DNA of 64,000 nucleotides from Arthrobacter sp. 24S4-2 (GCF_005280255.1 NZ_CP040018.1:806001-870000), one strand, 5' to 3'. Shown: positions 34,498-44,174, numbered from the stretch's first letter. Numbers and translations: made by a program. Notes: generated by a model from the sequence alone, not told the origin.

Positions 34498-36075
34498 CTA
34501 GCACTTTGTATTGTCAGCCGGCGCCTGGCCGCTCAGGAGGTAGCCGTCCACGGCGTCGGAGACGCAGCTGTTCGACCGGCCATAGGCGGTGTGGCCCTGG
34601 CCCTTCCACGTCACCAATGAGGCGTTGCCAAGCTGCTTGCGAAGGGCGCCGGCCCATTCCACCGGCGTGGCCGGGTCGCCGGTGGTCCCCACCACCACGA
34701 TGGGCGCCGAGCCGGAGTACTCCGCGGGTGCGGGTGTGCGGATGCTCTTGTAGGGCCAGTCCTCGCAGTTGGCGCCGCCGTAGGCGAAGAAGTAGCCCAG
34801 CGTGGGGGACTCCTGCCGCAGCCGCTGCTCATCGGCCCGCATGGTGGCCGTGTCGGTGACCATCGGGTAGTCCAGGCAGTTGACGGCATTGAAGGCGAAA
34901 GCGGAGTTGGACGTGTATTTGCCGCTCGGATCCCGGTCTGCGCCGAAGTCGGCGAGCCGCAGCATCGGTGACGGGTCGCCCTTCATCGCCGCGTCCAGTG
35001 CCTGGGTCAGCAATGGCCAGTTGTCGTCGTTGTACAGCGGGAGAATCAGCCCGCTGACGAAGGTCGAGCCAGTGACCAGCCTGCCGTCCTGGGCCCGCTG
35101 CGGGTTGGCGTCCACGGCCTCGACGACGTCGCGGATCTGCTGGACGCCGCTGTCAACGTTCCCGCTCAGGGGGCAGCCCTTGTCGCCGAGGCACTTCTCC
35201 ACGTAGGCGCGGACGGCCTTCTCGAACGCCCGGGCCTGTCCGCTGGTGAGCTCCTCATTGCTGAGGGAAGGATCCAGTGCGCCGTCAAGCACCATTCGGC
35301 CGACGTTGTCCGGGAAAAGCGATGCGTAGGTGGATCCCAGGAACGTGCCGTAGGAGTACCCGAGGTAGTTCAGCTTCTTGTCATTGACCACGGCGCGCAG
35401 GATGTCCAGGTCCTTGGCCGCGCTGACCGTGTCCACGTGGGCCAGGACCGGGCCGGTTTTTTCGGCGCACTTTGCCGCCGTAGCCTTGTTGTCCGCAACG
35501 GCGGCCGCCAGGCCGGCATCCGAGCTGAGGTCGTAATTCTTTGCCCGGGACTCGTCCCGTTCCTGGTCCGTGAGGCACGTTACGGGGGCTGACCGCTTCA
35601 CCCCGCGGGGGTCGAAGCCCACCAGGTCATAGCTGGAGCGGACCTCACTGGAAACGTTCGTCGCGCCGGCATCCTTGACGAAGTCGTAGCCGGATCCGCC
35701 CGGGCCGCCGGGGTTAACCAGCAGGCTGCCGGTCTTCTTTCCTGCAGCAGGCATCTTGAGCGCCGCGATCTCGATGCTGTCGCCGGCAGGCTTGCTGTAA
35801 TCCAGCGGGACCTTGACCTTGGCGCACTGGAACTTGCCCTCGCAGGGAGTCCAGGAAACCTGCTGGGAGTAGAAGTCACGCAGTTCGGCCGGAGCGGCTT
35901 CGGCGATGGCGGGGTCAGCCTTGCCGGTGTCGTTGCCGGCGTTTGATCCGCCGTTGGGGCTGCCGAACAGCGTGCAGCCTGTCAGCGCGAGCAGCACTGC
36001 CAGGGAGCCAGCAGCTGCCTTGGCCGCGGTCGCTCCGGACCGAAACCGTAGGGGCAGACGTCGGGCAGGCTTCAT
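34498..36075 (-). CDS. TAP-type alpha/beta-hydrolase lipoprotein (S33 peptidase family)
   Basis: 525 residues. A lipobox LTGC puts the lipidated cysteine at residue 34, so it acts on the outer face of the membrane. The hydrolase domain has LLVNPGGPGGSGYDF (oxyanion region), the nucleophile elbow GYSYGTFLG and a C-terminal TAP domain with VVVGTTGDPATPVEWA and QGHTAYG, which supply the acid and His. Similar proteins are the tripeptidyl aminopeptidases and SlpD/SlpE of Streptomyces. It probably trims peptides outside the cell. It lies 91 bases downstream of holB on the same strand. Confidence 0.88.
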   Translation of the reverse strand: MKPARRLPLRFRSGATAAKAAAGSLAVLLALTGCTLFGSPNGGSNAGNDTGKADPAIAEAAPAELRDFYSQQVSWTPCEGKFQCAKVKVPLDYSKPAGDSIEIAALKMPAAGKKTGSLLVNPGGPGGSGYDFVKDAGATNVSSEVRSSYDLVGFDPRGVKRSAPVTCLTDQERDESRAKNYDLSSDAGLAAAVADNKATAAKCAEKTGPVLAHVDTVSAAKDLDILRAVVNDKKLNYLGYSYGTFLGSTYASLFPDNVGRMVLDGALDPSLSNEELTSGQARAFEKAVRAYVEKCLGDKGCPLSGNVDSGVQQIRDVVEAVDANPQRAQDGRLVTGSTFVSGLILPLYNDDNWPLLTQALDAAMKGDPSPMLRLADFGADRDPSGKYTSNSAFAFNAVNCLDYPMVTDTATMRADEQRLRQESPTLGYFFAYGGANCEDWPYKSIRTPAPAEYSGSAPIVVVGTTGDPATPVEWAGALRKQLGNASLVTWKGQGHTAYGRSNSCVSDAVDGYLLSGQAPADNTKC

Positions 36076-36166
36076 GCAGGGCTCCTTGAGGGACTTGGCG
36101 TGGGCTTGGACGGGGAATATTCGGCGGAGAATATGCGGCGACGGGAGGGGACCGGACGGAACGGCA

Positions 36167-37309
36167 TCAGATCAGGCTCGCGGCCATGGATTCAATGGCC
36201 AGCAGCGGAGCAACGTTCGTGGTGGTGATCCGCTGGCGGGCCTTGTTGATGGCATCCATCCGGGCGAGCGTGGCCTCGGCGCCGGAGCGGCCGGCGAACT
36301 CCTCCAGCTCGTTCCTGAGTTCAACGTTTACCAGTTCCACGGCGTTCCCCATCTGGATGATCAGGACGTCCCTGTAGAAGGAGAGCAGGTCAGTGAGCGT
36401 CCGGTCCAGGGAATCGGTGATGGAGCGTTTGGCGCGCCGCTTCTGGTCATCCTCGAGCTGCTTGACCTGGCTCCGCATGGCAGGCGGCAGTGTGCCGCTC
36501 TCCGGGGCGCCGAGCGTTGCCAGCAGGGCAGCCTTTTCCTCGGCGTCGCGCACTTCGTTGGAACTGTTGGCTTCTTCCGTGGCGATCTTCACCAGCTTTT
36601 CGGCCATGAGCACCGCCGCGGTGATGCCCCGCAGCCCCAGCGGAAACCGGACCGTCTCGAGCCGGCGTTCGCGGGCATCCGCGTCCCGGGCCAGCCGGCG
36701 TGCAATGCCCACGTGGCTCTGTGCAGCGCGGGCTGCGCGTTCAGCGAGGGCCGGGTCGACGCCGTCGCGCCTCACCAGCAGCGCAGCCACATCGGCGGCC
36801 GGCGGCAGCCGCAGCGCCACGGCGCGGCAGCGGGAGCGGATGGTGACCAGTACGTCCGCCGGCGAAGGGGCGCAGAGCATCCACACGGTGCGGGGCGTGG
36901 GCTCTTCGATGGCCTTGAGCAGTACGTTCGTGGTCCGTTCCGCCATCCGGTCGGCGTCCTCGACCACGATGATCCGCCACCGTCCGGAGGACGGCCGGTT
37001 CCCGGCGGTCGAAACGAGGTCGCGCGCCTCATCGATGGTGATGGTGACCTTTTCGGTGCGGACAAAAACGACGTCCGAATGGGTTTCCCCCAGGATGGTC
37101 AGGCAGGCAGGGCACTCGCCGCAGCCGCGTTGGCTGACGTCCTCCTGGTCACAGTTAAGGGCGGCGGCGAAGGCCTTCGCGGCGTTGGACCGGCCGGAAC
37201 CGGGCGGGCCAGTGAACAGCCAGGCGTGGGTCAGGGCCTCGCCCCGGGCGGCCTGGCGGAGCTGGGCGACGACGGCGGGCTGGCCCTGCAGGTCATCCCA
37301 GACGGTCAC
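36167..37309 (-). CDS. holB: DNA polymerase III subunit delta'
   Basis: 380 residues from GTG 37309, which overlaps the tmk stop codon by 4 bases (GTGA), so the two are translationally coupled. The clamp-loader AAA+ domain begins with HAWLFTGPPGSGRSNAAKAF; the P-loop Lys is Arg, as is usual in delta' subunits that do not hydrolyse ATP. The zinc ligands are in NCDQ...RGCGECPACL. Sensor region VLLKAIEEPTPRTVWML and TIRSRCRAV (SRC motif) are clear. The C-terminal collar domain follows. It loads the sliding clamp as part of the gamma complex. Confidence 0.92.
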   Translation of the reverse strand: MTVWDDLQGQPAVVAQLRQAARGEALTHAWLFTGPPGSGRSNAAKAFAAALNCDQEDVSQRGCGECPACLTILGETHSDVVFVRTEKVTITIDEARDLVSTAGNRPSSGRWRIIVVEDADRMAERTTNVLLKAIEEPTPRTVWMLCAPSPADVLVTIRSRCRAVALRLPPAADVAALLVRRDGVDPALAERAARAAQSHVGIARRLARDADARERRLETVRFPLGLRGITAAVLMAEKLVKIATEEANSSNEVRDAEEKAALLATLGAPESGTLPPAMRSQVKQLEDDQKRRAKRSITDSLDRTLTDLLSFYRDVLIIQMGNAVELVNVELRNELEEFAGRSGAEATLARMDAINKARQRITTTNVAPLLAIESMAASLI

Positions 37310-37986
37310 AGGGCAACCCCGTGCCGGGAAACTTGCCGGAAACTTTGCCGTGACCGGATCAGGGCGTCCACCCGCGCCAGGATCAGGGCAGTCAGCTCCG
37401 TGACCGGCAAATGGGCCGGCAGCACCAGATAGCGGTCCGGCCGGTCCGCGGCCAGGTCCAGGAACGCCGTGCGGATCTTTGCGTGGAACTCGTCGGCTTC
37501 TGATTCCAGCCGGTCTTCCGCGGCGTCGCCCGCCGTGCGGCGGAGGCGGCCTTCCGCCGGGTCGACGTCGAGCAGTACCGTCAGGTCCGGCTGCAGTCCT
37601 CCCGTGGCCCATTCGTTCAACTCCCGCACCGCCACGGTGCCGAGTTCCCGTCCGGCGCCCTGGTAGGCCACTGAGGAATCGATGTAGCGGTCCGTCAGGA
37701 CGATGTCGCCGCGTTCCAGGGCAGGCAGGATCACCTGGTCCCCATGTGCCGCGCGGGACGCGGCAAAAATCAGGGCTTCGGTGCGGGCGTCGATGTGGCC
37801 GTGGCCGTGGTCCAGCACCAGGGAGCGCAGCTTTTCGCCGATCGGGGTGCCGCCCGGTTCCCGGGTCCGCAGCACTGCAAAGCCGCGCGACTCAAGGGCC
37901 CCTGCCAGCGCTGCGGCCTGCGTGGACTTGCCTGCGCCGTCCCCGCCTTCGAAGGCGATGAACAGTCCGGGGTTCTGGGTAGTCAC
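37306..37986 (-). CDS. tmk: Thymidylate kinase
   Basis: 226 residues. Phosphorylates dTMP to dTDP with ATP. The P-loop FEGGDGAGKST is at residues about 12-22, the DRY motif of the substrate site in LTDRYIDSSVAYQGAGR, the lid-region Arg residues near EGRLRRT, and the RTREPGGTPIGE element follows the P-loop. First gene of the tmk-holB pair; divergent from the PLP enzyme gene with about 89 bases between starts. Confidence 0.95.
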   Translation of the reverse strand: MTTQNPGLFIAFEGGDGAGKSTQAAALAGALESRGFAVLRTREPGGTPIGEKLRSLVLDHGHGHIDARTEALIFAASRAAHGDQVILPALERGDIVLTDRYIDSSVAYQGAGRELGTVAVRELNEWATGGLQPDLTVLLDVDPAEGRLRRTAGDAAEDRLESEADEFHAKIRTAFLDLAADRPDRYLVLPAHLPVTELTALILARVDALIRSRQSFRQVSRHGVAL

Positions 37987-38075
37987 AAGACCAGCCTACC
38001 GACAATCACGGACAGCTTAGGTGCCGGAGCGTAACGCCTTTCATGCGCTGGAGGCCGCCCCCGTACTCTTTGACC

Positions 38076-39260
38076 ATGAGTCTTTCCGAACAGCAAGTTG
38101 CCGCGCTGTCGGCTGAAACGGTGGTTGTGGCCGCCGGCCGCCCGCCCCGCAAACGCGATGAACCGGTCAACCAGCCCATCGTGCTGTCCTCCACTTATTT
38201 CGGAACCGGGCCGCTCGCCGACGGTGACCGCGGCTATGGGCGTTACTCCAACCCCACCTGGGATCCGCTCGAAGAAGCCTTGGGCCAACTGGAGGGTGCT
38301 TCGCTCCCCGGCCTGCTGTACGCCTCCGGGCTCGCCGCGGTGAGCTCGGCACTGTCGCTCATCCCGGCCGGCGGAGTGCTGGTCATGCCCTCGCACAGCT
38401 ATGCCGGCTCCCTGGTGATGGCCACCGAACTCGCGGACAAGGGGCTGTTCGAACTCCGCACCGTGGACATCGAGGACACGGACGCCGTAAAGGCGTTGCT
38501 GGCTCCGGCCGACGGCAAGGCGGCCAGCATGCTGTGGCTGGAGAGCCCCACCAACCCGATGCTGGGGATCGCGGACATCCGTGCCCTGACCGCTGCCGCC
38601 CGCGAGGCCGGCGCGATGGTTGTCACCGACAACACCTTTTCCACCCCGCTGGTCCAGCAGCCGCTGAGCCTGGGCTCCGACGTCGTCCTGCATTCGGTCA
38701 CCAAGTACCTCGCCGGGCACTCCGACGTCGTCCTCGGAGCGCTCGTGACGTCGGACGCCGCGATCCGCTCAACGCTGCTGCACCACCGCATCATCCACGG
38801 CGGCATTGCCGGACCGTTCGAAGCGTGGCTGGCCCTGCGGGGACTGCGGACGCTTGCGCTGCGGATCGAACGTTCCCAGGCGTCGGCAGCCGTGCTCGCA
38901 GAGCGGCTGAGCGGGCACCCGCGTATTGAGGGCATCCGGTTCCCGGGGCTGGCCTCGGATCCCGGCCACGAACGCGCCAAGTCACAGATGAAGAGCTTCG
39001 GTTCCGTACTGTGCGTGCAGATCGCCCCGGCCGGCGGCCTCAGCCGCGCTGACACCGCGGACAAGCTGGTCCGTGCGCTGCGGCTGTGGCTTCCCGCCAC
39101 CTCTTTGGGCGGGGTTGAATCACTGATTGAACGACGACGCCGCCACGCGGCTGAGCCGGTCAGCGTGCCGGACAACCTGGTCCGCCTGAGCGTGGGAATT
39201 GAGAATGTCGAAGACCTTTGGGCGGATTTGGAGCAGGCACTGGAGGCTCTGGACGGCTAG
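38076..39260 (+). CDS. Cys/Met metabolism PLP enzyme (cystathionine gamma-synthase/lyase family)
   Basis: 394 residues. PLP-binding Lys is in HSVTKYLAGHSDVVLG; the family elements YGRYSNPTWDPLEEALGQLE, the helix-strand LWLESPTNPMLGIADI and VVTDNTFSTPLVQQPL are intact. Members include cystathionine gamma-synthase, gamma-lyase and homocysteine-forming sulfhydrylases; the sequence alone does not settle which reaction occurs. Start ATG 38076 follows a short leader. A DUF2516 gene starts 9 bases after its stop. Confidence 0.9.
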   Translation: MSLSEQQVAALSAETVVVAAGRPPRKRDEPVNQPIVLSSTYFGTGPLADGDRGYGRYSNPTWDPLEEALGQLEGASLPGLLYASGLAAVSSALSLIPAGGVLVMPSHSYAGSLVMATELADKGLFELRTVDIEDTDAVKALLAPADGKAASMLWLESPTNPMLGIADIRALTAAAREAGAMVVTDNTFSTPLVQQPLSLGSDVVLHSVTKYLAGHSDVVLGALVTSDAAIRSTLLHHRIIHGGIAGPFEAWLALRGLRTLALRIERSQASAAVLAERLSGHPRIEGIRFPGLASDPGHERAKSQMKSFGSVLCVQIAPAGGLSRADTADKLVRALRLWLPATSLGGVESLIERRRRHAAEPVSVPDNLVRLSVGIENVEDLWADLEQALEALDG

Positions 39261-39269
39261 GCTGGGGAC

Positions 39270-39623
39270 GTGGACGGAAAAGTGTTGATTTACTACGTAG
39301 AGACCGGGGTCTGGTTCGTACTGGCGCTCGTGGCGTTTGGTCTTGAAGTGTGGGCATTCTTTGATTGCCTTCGCCACAAGGCCAACGCCTTTGAAGCTGT
39401 TTCCAAGCGGACCAAGATGTTTTGGCTGGCACTGACCGGCGGCGCCCTGGCCATTGGCGCACTGTCCCTCTATGCCGGCGGGGGTGGCAGTTTCGGCACG
39501 CTTGGCCTGTTCGGGCTTGCGGCCGTAACCGCAGCCTCGGTCTACCTTGCGGACGTCCGTCCCGCCGTGAAGGATGCCGGCCGTGGCGGCAGCCGCAACA
39601 GGGGCCCCTACGGCCCCTGGTAA
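39270..39623 (+). CDS. DUF2516-family membrane protein
   Basis: 117 residues from GTG 39270, 9 bases after the PLP enzyme. Three hydrophobic spans: the first contains VWFVLALVAFGLEVWAFFDC, the others cover about residues 52-68 and 75-92. The FDCLRH turn and the FWL start of the second span are the usual DUF2516 features. Function unknown; it is common in actinobacteria next to housekeeping genes. Confidence 0.75.
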   Translation: MDGKVLIYYVETGVWFVLALVAFGLEVWAFFDCLRHKANAFEAVSKRTKMFWLALTGGALAIGALSLYAGGGGSFGTLGLFGLAAVTAASVYLADVRPAVKDAGRGGSRNRGPYGPW

Positions 39624-39649
39624 TACGCCCTTGGCAGCCGGATAACGCG

Positions 39650-40486
39650 TTAGGCGGAGGGCGCTACGGCGTCCCAGCCGACAGTTAATTCCCCCAGCCG
39701 CCAACGGGACGGGCCGTCCGCAAGGGGCCAGCCGCCGTCGAGCATTGACCGGCACATGGCCGTCCACCGTTGCCTGTTACCAAACGCGGCAAGCGGCGCC
39801 GCGTCCAGCCAGGCCTTGTCCAGTGCCTGCAGGAAGCCGTGGATTTTTTCGCCGGGAACGTTCCGGTGGATGAGGGCCTTCGGCAGCCGTTCGGCAATCT
39901 CCGAGGGCAGCGCGAAGCCGCCGAAACGCATGGAAATGCTCAGGCTGAGCGGCCCGCCGGAGTCGATCGCCACCCACGTCACGCGCCGGCCGATCTCGTC
40001 GCAGGTGCCGTCGATAAACAGCCCGTCCGGGCTTAGCCGGCCCCGCACCAGGCGCCAGATAGCCTCCACGTCCGCTTCCTCATACTGGCGCAGCACGTTG
40101 AACGCACGGACAATCACCGGCTGGCCCGGCACCGGAATCTCGAATCCGCCCACATGGAAGCTCAGCCCTTTCCGTTCCAGTGGCTTGGCTGCGCGGACCC
40201 GCCCGGGTTCGATCTCTATCCCGGCAACCCGGACATCCGAGCGCACGGCGGACAAACGTTCAAAGAGCTCGACGGCGGTCGCGGGAGAGGCGCCATAGCC
40301 GAGGTCGATGACCAACGGGTCGTCTGCACGGCGCAGCCGCCACGCCTGCGGCCCGGTCAGCCACCGGTCAAGGCGCCGCATCCGGTTGGGGTTGGTGGTG
40401 CCGCGCGTCACGTTGCCTACGGGCTTGCCGCCTTTGACTCCGCCCCGGGCCGGCGCGGCGGTTACCCGTTCAGCTTTCTGCACCAC
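39650..40486 (-). CDS. Class I SAM-dependent methyltransferase-like protein
   Basis: 278 residues. A Rossmann-type SAM motif I is seen in [20 protein letters not shown] (about residues 58-78), followed by an acidic strand end in VAGIEIEP (motif II) and a third strand with [13 protein letters not shown]. The substrate is not deducible, and a non-catalytic binding role is possible. It is a single gene between two plus-strand genes; its start lies about 100 bases from the gpmA start. Confidence 0.75.
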   Translation of the reverse strand: MVQKAERVTAAPARGGVKGGKPVGNVTRGTTNPNRMRRLDRWLTGPQAWRLRRADDPLVIDLGYGASPATAVELFERLSAVRSDVRVAGIEIEPGRVRAAKPLERKGLSFHVGGFEIPVPGQPVIVRAFNVLRQYEEADVEAIWRLVRGRLSPDGLFIDGTCDEIGRRVTWVAIDSGGPLSLSISMRFGGFALPSEIAERLPKALIHRNVPGEKIHGFLQALDKAWLDAAPLAAFGNRQRWTAMCRSMLDGGWPLADGPSRWRLGELTVGWDAVAPSA

Positions 40487-40587
40487 CGGACCAGCTTAAC
40501 CGGCCGCCCGCGCGGGTCAGGCACCGGGCGTTGCCACCTGATGTAACGCTCGGCAGTGCCGCCGCCTGCTCGGCTAGGATGAAAACC

Positions 40588-41334
40588 ATGACTTACAAGC
40601 TGATTCTGCTGCGCCACGGCCACAGCGAATGGAACGCCAAGAACCTGTTCACCGGCTGGGTGGATGTCGACCTCAACGACCAGGGTCGCGAGGAAGCAGC
40701 TCGCGGTGGTGAGCTTCTGGTTGAGAACAACGTTCTCCCGGACGTCCTCTACACCTCGCTCCTGAAGCGGGCCATCAACACGGCCAACATCTCCCTGGAC
40801 AAGGCCGACCGCGGCTGGATCCCGGTCAAGCGCGACTGGCGCCTGAACGAACGCCACTACGGTGCCCTGCAGGGCAAGGACAAGGCCCAGACCCTGGCCG
40901 AGTACGGTGAAGAGCAGTTCATGGAATGGCGCCGCTCCTACGACACCCCGCCGCCGCCCCTCGACGACAGCAGCGAGTTCTCCCAGGCGCATGATCCCCG
41001 CTACGCGGACCTGGGCGACGCCCTTCCGCGCACCGAATGCCTGAAGGATGTCCTTGTGCGCCTGATGCCGTACTGGGAATCGGACATCAAGGAAGACCTG
41101 AAGGCCGGCAAGACCGTCCTGGTCACCGCCCACGGCAACTCGCTGCGCGCCCTCGTCAAGCACCTTGACGGCATCAGCGACGAAGCCATCGCTGGCCTGA
41201 ACATCCCCACCGGCATCCCGCTGGTATACGACCTGGACGAGGACTTCAAGCCCGTCAAGCCCGGCGGCACCTACCTCGACCCGGAGGCCGCTGCAGAAGC
41301 CATCCTCGCGGTGGCCAACCAGGGCAAGAAATAA
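40588..41334 (+). CDS. gpmA: 2,3-bisphosphoglycerate-dependent phosphoglycerate mutase
   Basis: 248 residues. Interconverts 3- and 2-phosphoglycerate in glycolysis and gluconeogenesis. The phosphohistidine motif [10 protein letters not shown] is at residues about 6-15, with [13 protein letters not shown] in the middle and the second His in [11 protein letters not shown]. Start ATG 40588 has TAGGA 8 bases upstream; an ATG 9 bases earlier is less well placed. It precedes phoU and senX3-regX3 in the same neighbourhood as in mycobacteria. A strong terminator follows. Confidence 0.95.
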   Translation: MTYKLILLRHGHSEWNAKNLFTGWVDVDLNDQGREEAARGGELLVENNVLPDVLYTSLLKRAINTANISLDKADRGWIPVKRDWRLNERHYGALQGKDKAQTLAEYGEEQFMEWRRSYDTPPPPLDDSSEFSQAHDPRYADLGDALPRTECLKDVLVRLMPYWESDIKEDLKAGKTVLVTAHGNSLRALVKHLDGISDEAIAGLNIPTGIPLVYDLDEDFKPVKPGGTYLDPEAAAEAILAVANQGKK

Positions 41335-41337
41335 TAG

Positions 41338-41383
41338 AACGACGCCGGCCGGTCACCTTGGTGGTGACCGGCCGGCGTCGTTT
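41338..41383. terminator. Terminator between gpmA and phoU
   Basis: Stem AACGACGCCGGCCGGTCACC with its complement around TTGG, followed by TTTATT on the plus strand. The genes are convergent, so it can serve both. Confidence 0.85.
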
Positions 41384-41407
41384 ATTGGCCTTATTAGCCT
41401 TGTTGGT

Positions 41408-42070
41408 TCAGCCGATTTCGGTGCTGTTCGGGTGCCAGGCGCCCGTGACGAGGTACGTGACCTTCTGCGCGACGGACACGCCGTGATCGGCGAATCGTTC
41501 GAAGTAGCGGCTGGCCAGGGCAACATCCACCGTAGTGGCCGGGGACTCGCTCCAGTCACTGCGGGCGATTGCCTTGAACACGCTCAGGTGGAGGTCGTTC
41601 ACCGTGGCGTTGGCCTTCATGATGTCCCGGGCAACTTCCAGGTCGCGCGTCTCCAGCAGTTCGGTGAGCTTGTTCGCGATCAGCATGTCCTGTTCGGCGA
41701 ACCTCTTGAACGTTTCTTCGAGCTGGGCAGGGATCACATTGGTCGGGAAGCGGAGCCGGGCGAGCTGGGCGATGTGCCGGGCGAGGTCGCCCATGCGCTC
41801 CAGGGACGCGCTCATCCGCAGCGATCCTACAATCATGCGCAGGTCGCTGGCCACCGGGCCCTGCAGGGCCAGGATGTCGATGGCCCGCTCGTCGAGGCTG
41901 TTCTGCAGGAAATCGATCCTTGCGTCAGCGGCAATGACATCCTGGGCGAGATCGACGTCCGCGCCTTCGAAAGCAGTCGTGGCTTTTTCAATGGCCTCGC
42001 TTACCAGCTTTGAAATCTCGACGAGCTGTTCGCCCACCTGGGTGAGCTCCTCCTGAAAAACCTTGCGCAC
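41408..42070 (-). CDS. phoU: Phosphate-specific transport accessory protein PhoU
   Basis: 220 residues from GTG 42070, with GGAAAGGA upstream. Two PhoU three-helix repeats, each with the E/D-x3-D metal motif: ...DERAIDILALQGPVASDLRMIVGSLRM... (first) and RDIMKANATVNDLH and YFERFADHGVSVAQ (second). It links the Pst transporter to the sensor kinase and keeps the phosphate regulon off in phosphate excess. The divergent senX3-regX3 operon lies beyond a shared 197-base promoter region. Confidence 0.9.
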   Translation of the reverse strand: MRKVFQEELTQVGEQLVEISKLVSEAIEKATTAFEGADVDLAQDVIAADARIDFLQNSLDERAIDILALQGPVASDLRMIVGSLRMSASLERMGDLARHIAQLARLRFPTNVIPAQLEETFKRFAEQDMLIANKLTELLETRDLEVARDIMKANATVNDLHLSVFKAIARSDWSESPATTVDVALASRYFERFADHGVSVAQKVTYLVTGAWHPNSTEIG

Positions 42071-42169
42071 TACGCGTCCTTTCCTTGGAAATGCTGCCCG
42101 CACCGCGGCGGCAGGCAGATTTCGTGTCACCGCTCCTGCAGTCCAACTGATAACTCTGTCAGTGGCTGG

Positions 42170-42213
42170 TGAACTGTTACGCACCTCTAGATGAACGTTA
42201 GCTGAACCGCTGG
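42170..42213. promoter_or_regulatory. PHO-box-like array between phoU and senX3
   Basis: TGAAC occurs at 42170, 42192 and 42203 on an 11-base lattice; the missing position (42181) reads GCACC. On the minus strand this is GTTCA-N6-GTTCA with a further GTTCACC. Actinobacterial PhoP/RegX3 operators are direct repeats of 11-base units starting GTTCA, so autoregulation by RegX3 is likely. Confidence 0.6.
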
Positions 42214-42267
42214 CGGAATCGCATCAGATTCGCCATTCGGGTCCAGGGCAGAGCATAAGCTGGAGCC

Positions 42268-43497
42268 GTGGATCCTATGCTCATCGGTGTCATCGCAGGC
42301 TTGGTTGGTCTGTCATTCGGCATCTTTGGCGTGCTCGCCTTCAGGGTCAGTGAACAGCAGCGCAAGCTGGTGGACGTCGAGTTCGACGAGCCGGTGCTGC
42401 CGGCCGGCGCCGCGGAGGTGCTCGCCGTCGTCGGCCGGGCCTTTGTGGTGGTGGATGCCATCGACGGCGTGGTGAGGGCGAGTCCGGCGGCGTATGCCTT
42501 TGGCCTGGTCCGCGGCCACACGGTGGTGCACGAACAGCTCCTGGACATGACGGCGAGGGTCCGGCGGGACGGCGTCATCCTCGAGAAGCAGTTCGAACTG
42601 CCACGCGGTCCGCTGGGGCAGGGGACAATCGTTGTCCAGGTCCGGGCAGCCATGCTCGGTGAAGAATACATCCTCCTGCTGGCCGACGACCGGACCGAGA
42701 TCACACGCACCGAAGAGATCCGCAACGACTTCGTTGCCAACGTCTCGCACGAGCTCAAGACGCCGGTAGGCGCAATTTCCCTCCTGGCGGAGGCCCTCGA
42801 ATCTTCGGCGGACGACGAAGTGGCCGTCCGCCGCTTCGCCAAACGCATGGAGAAGGAGTCGGCCCGGCTGGCGGCGCTCGTGCAGGACATCATCGAGCTG
42901 TCCAGGCTGCAGGGCGCAAACGTCGCCCAACAAGGGCATCCCGTGGACATTAACACGGTGATCACCGACGCAGTGGACCGCTCGCAGTTGCCCGCTGAAA
43001 GCAAAAACATCAGCATCGTGATCGGCGGCCATGTGGACGCCATGGTCTACGGAGACCAGGACCTGCTGGTCACGGCGCTGCGGAACCTGATCGACAACGC
43101 CATCCGCTACTCACCGGAGAATACCCGGGTGGGGATCGGGGTGCGTGCCAAGGCGGGCCTGATCTCGATCTCAGTCACCGACCAGGGGGACGGCCTGAGC
43201 CCGGAGGACCAGGAACGGGTGTTCGAACGCTTCTACCGGGTGGACGCCGCGAGGTCGCGGCAGACCGGCGGCACCGGGCTGGGCCTGAGCATCGTGAAAC
43301 ACGTCATCTCGAACCACGGCGGGGAAGTGACACTGTGGTCGCAGCCCGGCCAGGGGTCGACCTTCACCATCAGGCTTCCAGAGATGGAGGGGCAGGACGA
43401 CGGCGACACCCCCGCGGAGCGGAAGCCTGCGGCCCGCACCAACGCACCACACAGACAGGACGCCGCCGGCGTCCACGAGCAAGGAGCCAGCGCTTGA
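42268..43497 (+). CDS. senX3: Phosphate-sensing histidine kinase SenX3
   Basis: 409 residues from GTG 42268. One N-terminal membrane span (residues about 4-24) without a large outer sensor loop, a PAS-like region (about 45-150), the H-box VANVSHELKTPVG with phospho-His 161, an N-box NLIDNAIRYSP, and the ATP lid with DQGDGLSPEDQERVFERFY and TGGTGLGLSIVKH. Membrane anchor plus PAS and no periplasmic domain is the SenX3 layout; phosphate status comes from PstSCAB/PhoU. Its stop codon overlaps the regX3 start (TTGA). Confidence 0.92.
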   Translation: MDPMLIGVIAGLVGLSFGIFGVLAFRVSEQQRKLVDVEFDEPVLPAGAAEVLAVVGRAFVVVDAIDGVVRASPAAYAFGLVRGHTVVHEQLLDMTARVRRDGVILEKQFELPRGPLGQGTIVVQVRAAMLGEEYILLLADDRTEITRTEEIRNDFVANVSHELKTPVGAISLLAEALESSADDEVAVRRFAKRMEKESARLAALVQDIIELSRLQGANVAQQGHPVDINTVITDAVDRSQLPAESKNISIVIGGHVDAMVYGDQDLLVTALRNLIDNAIRYSPENTRVGIGVRAKAGLISISVTDQGDGLSPEDQERVFERFYRVDAARSRQTGGTGLGLSIVKHVISNHGGEVTLWSQPGQGSTFTIRLPEMEGQDDGDTPAERKPAARTNAPHRQDAAGVHEQGASA

Positions 43498-44174
43498 GCA
43501 GGATTCTCATAGTCGAGGACGAGGAGTCGTTCAGCGACCCCCTGTCCTACCTTCTGGGCAAGGAAGGGTTCGAGGTGGAAGTCGTGGACAACGGCTTGGA
43601 CGCCATCACCGAGTTCGACCGGAACGGCGCCGACCTGGTGCTGCTGGACCTGCAGCTGCCCGGCCAGTCCGGAACTGAAGTGTGTCGGCAGCTGCGCCAG
43701 CGGTCCATGGTCCCCGTGATCATGCTGACCGCCAAGGACGCCGAAATCGATAAAGTAGTGGGTCTTGAACTCGGCGCCGACGACTATGTCACCAAACCGT
43801 ATTCGTCCCGGGAGCTCGTTGCCCGCGTCCGGGCCGTCCTTCGCCGCCAGGGAGAGCCGGAGGAGCTGATTGCGAACACCGTCCAGGCCGGCCCGGTGCG
43901 GATGGACGTGGAACGCCACGTGGTGAGCGTCGATGGCGAGCACGTGTCGCTGCCCCTGAAGGAATTCGAGTTGTTGGAGATGCTGCTGCGCAATTCAGGC
44001 AGGGTGCTGACCCGCGGCCAGCTGATCGACCGTGTCTGGGGATCCGACTACGTCGGCGACACGAAGACCCTCGACGTCCACGTCAAGAGGCTGCGCAGCA
44101 AGATCGAGCCGGACCCGTCCGCGCCGCGTTACCTCGTGACTGTCCGCGGCCTGGGCTACAAGTTCGAGCCGTAA
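43494..44174 (+). CDS. regX3: Response regulator RegX3 (OmpR/PhoB type)
   Basis: 226 residues from TTG 43494, which overlaps the senX3 stop by 4 bases and has AAGGAG 7 bases upstream. The receiver domain holds the phospho-Asp at 52 in LVLLDLQLPG, plus the acidic pair EDE and Lys in YVTKPYSSRELVARVRA. The winged-helix DNA-binding domain starts at about residue 130, with LLRNSGRVLTRGQLIDRVWG and DVHVKRLRSKIE. It activates phosphate-starvation genes. The PHO-box-like array upstream of senX3 fits autoregulation. Confidence 0.93.
   Translation: MSRILIVEDEESFSDPLSYLLGKEGFEVEVVDNGLDAITEFDRNGADLVLLDLQLPGQSGTEVCRQLRQRSMVPVIMLTAKDAEIDKVVGLELGADDYVTKPYSSRELVARVRAVLRRQGEPEELIANTVQAGPVRMDVERHVVSVDGEHVSLPLKEFELLEMLLRNSGRVLTRGQLIDRVWGSDYVGDTKTLDVHVKRLRSKIEPDPSAPRYLVTVRGLGYKFEP

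Noticed and set aside
42268..44174. Alternative reading of senX3-regX3 as PhoR-PhoB
   Set aside because: Single membrane span, PAS domain without an outer loop, and the gpmA/phoU neighbourhood fit SenX3-RegX3 better; the functional role is the same.
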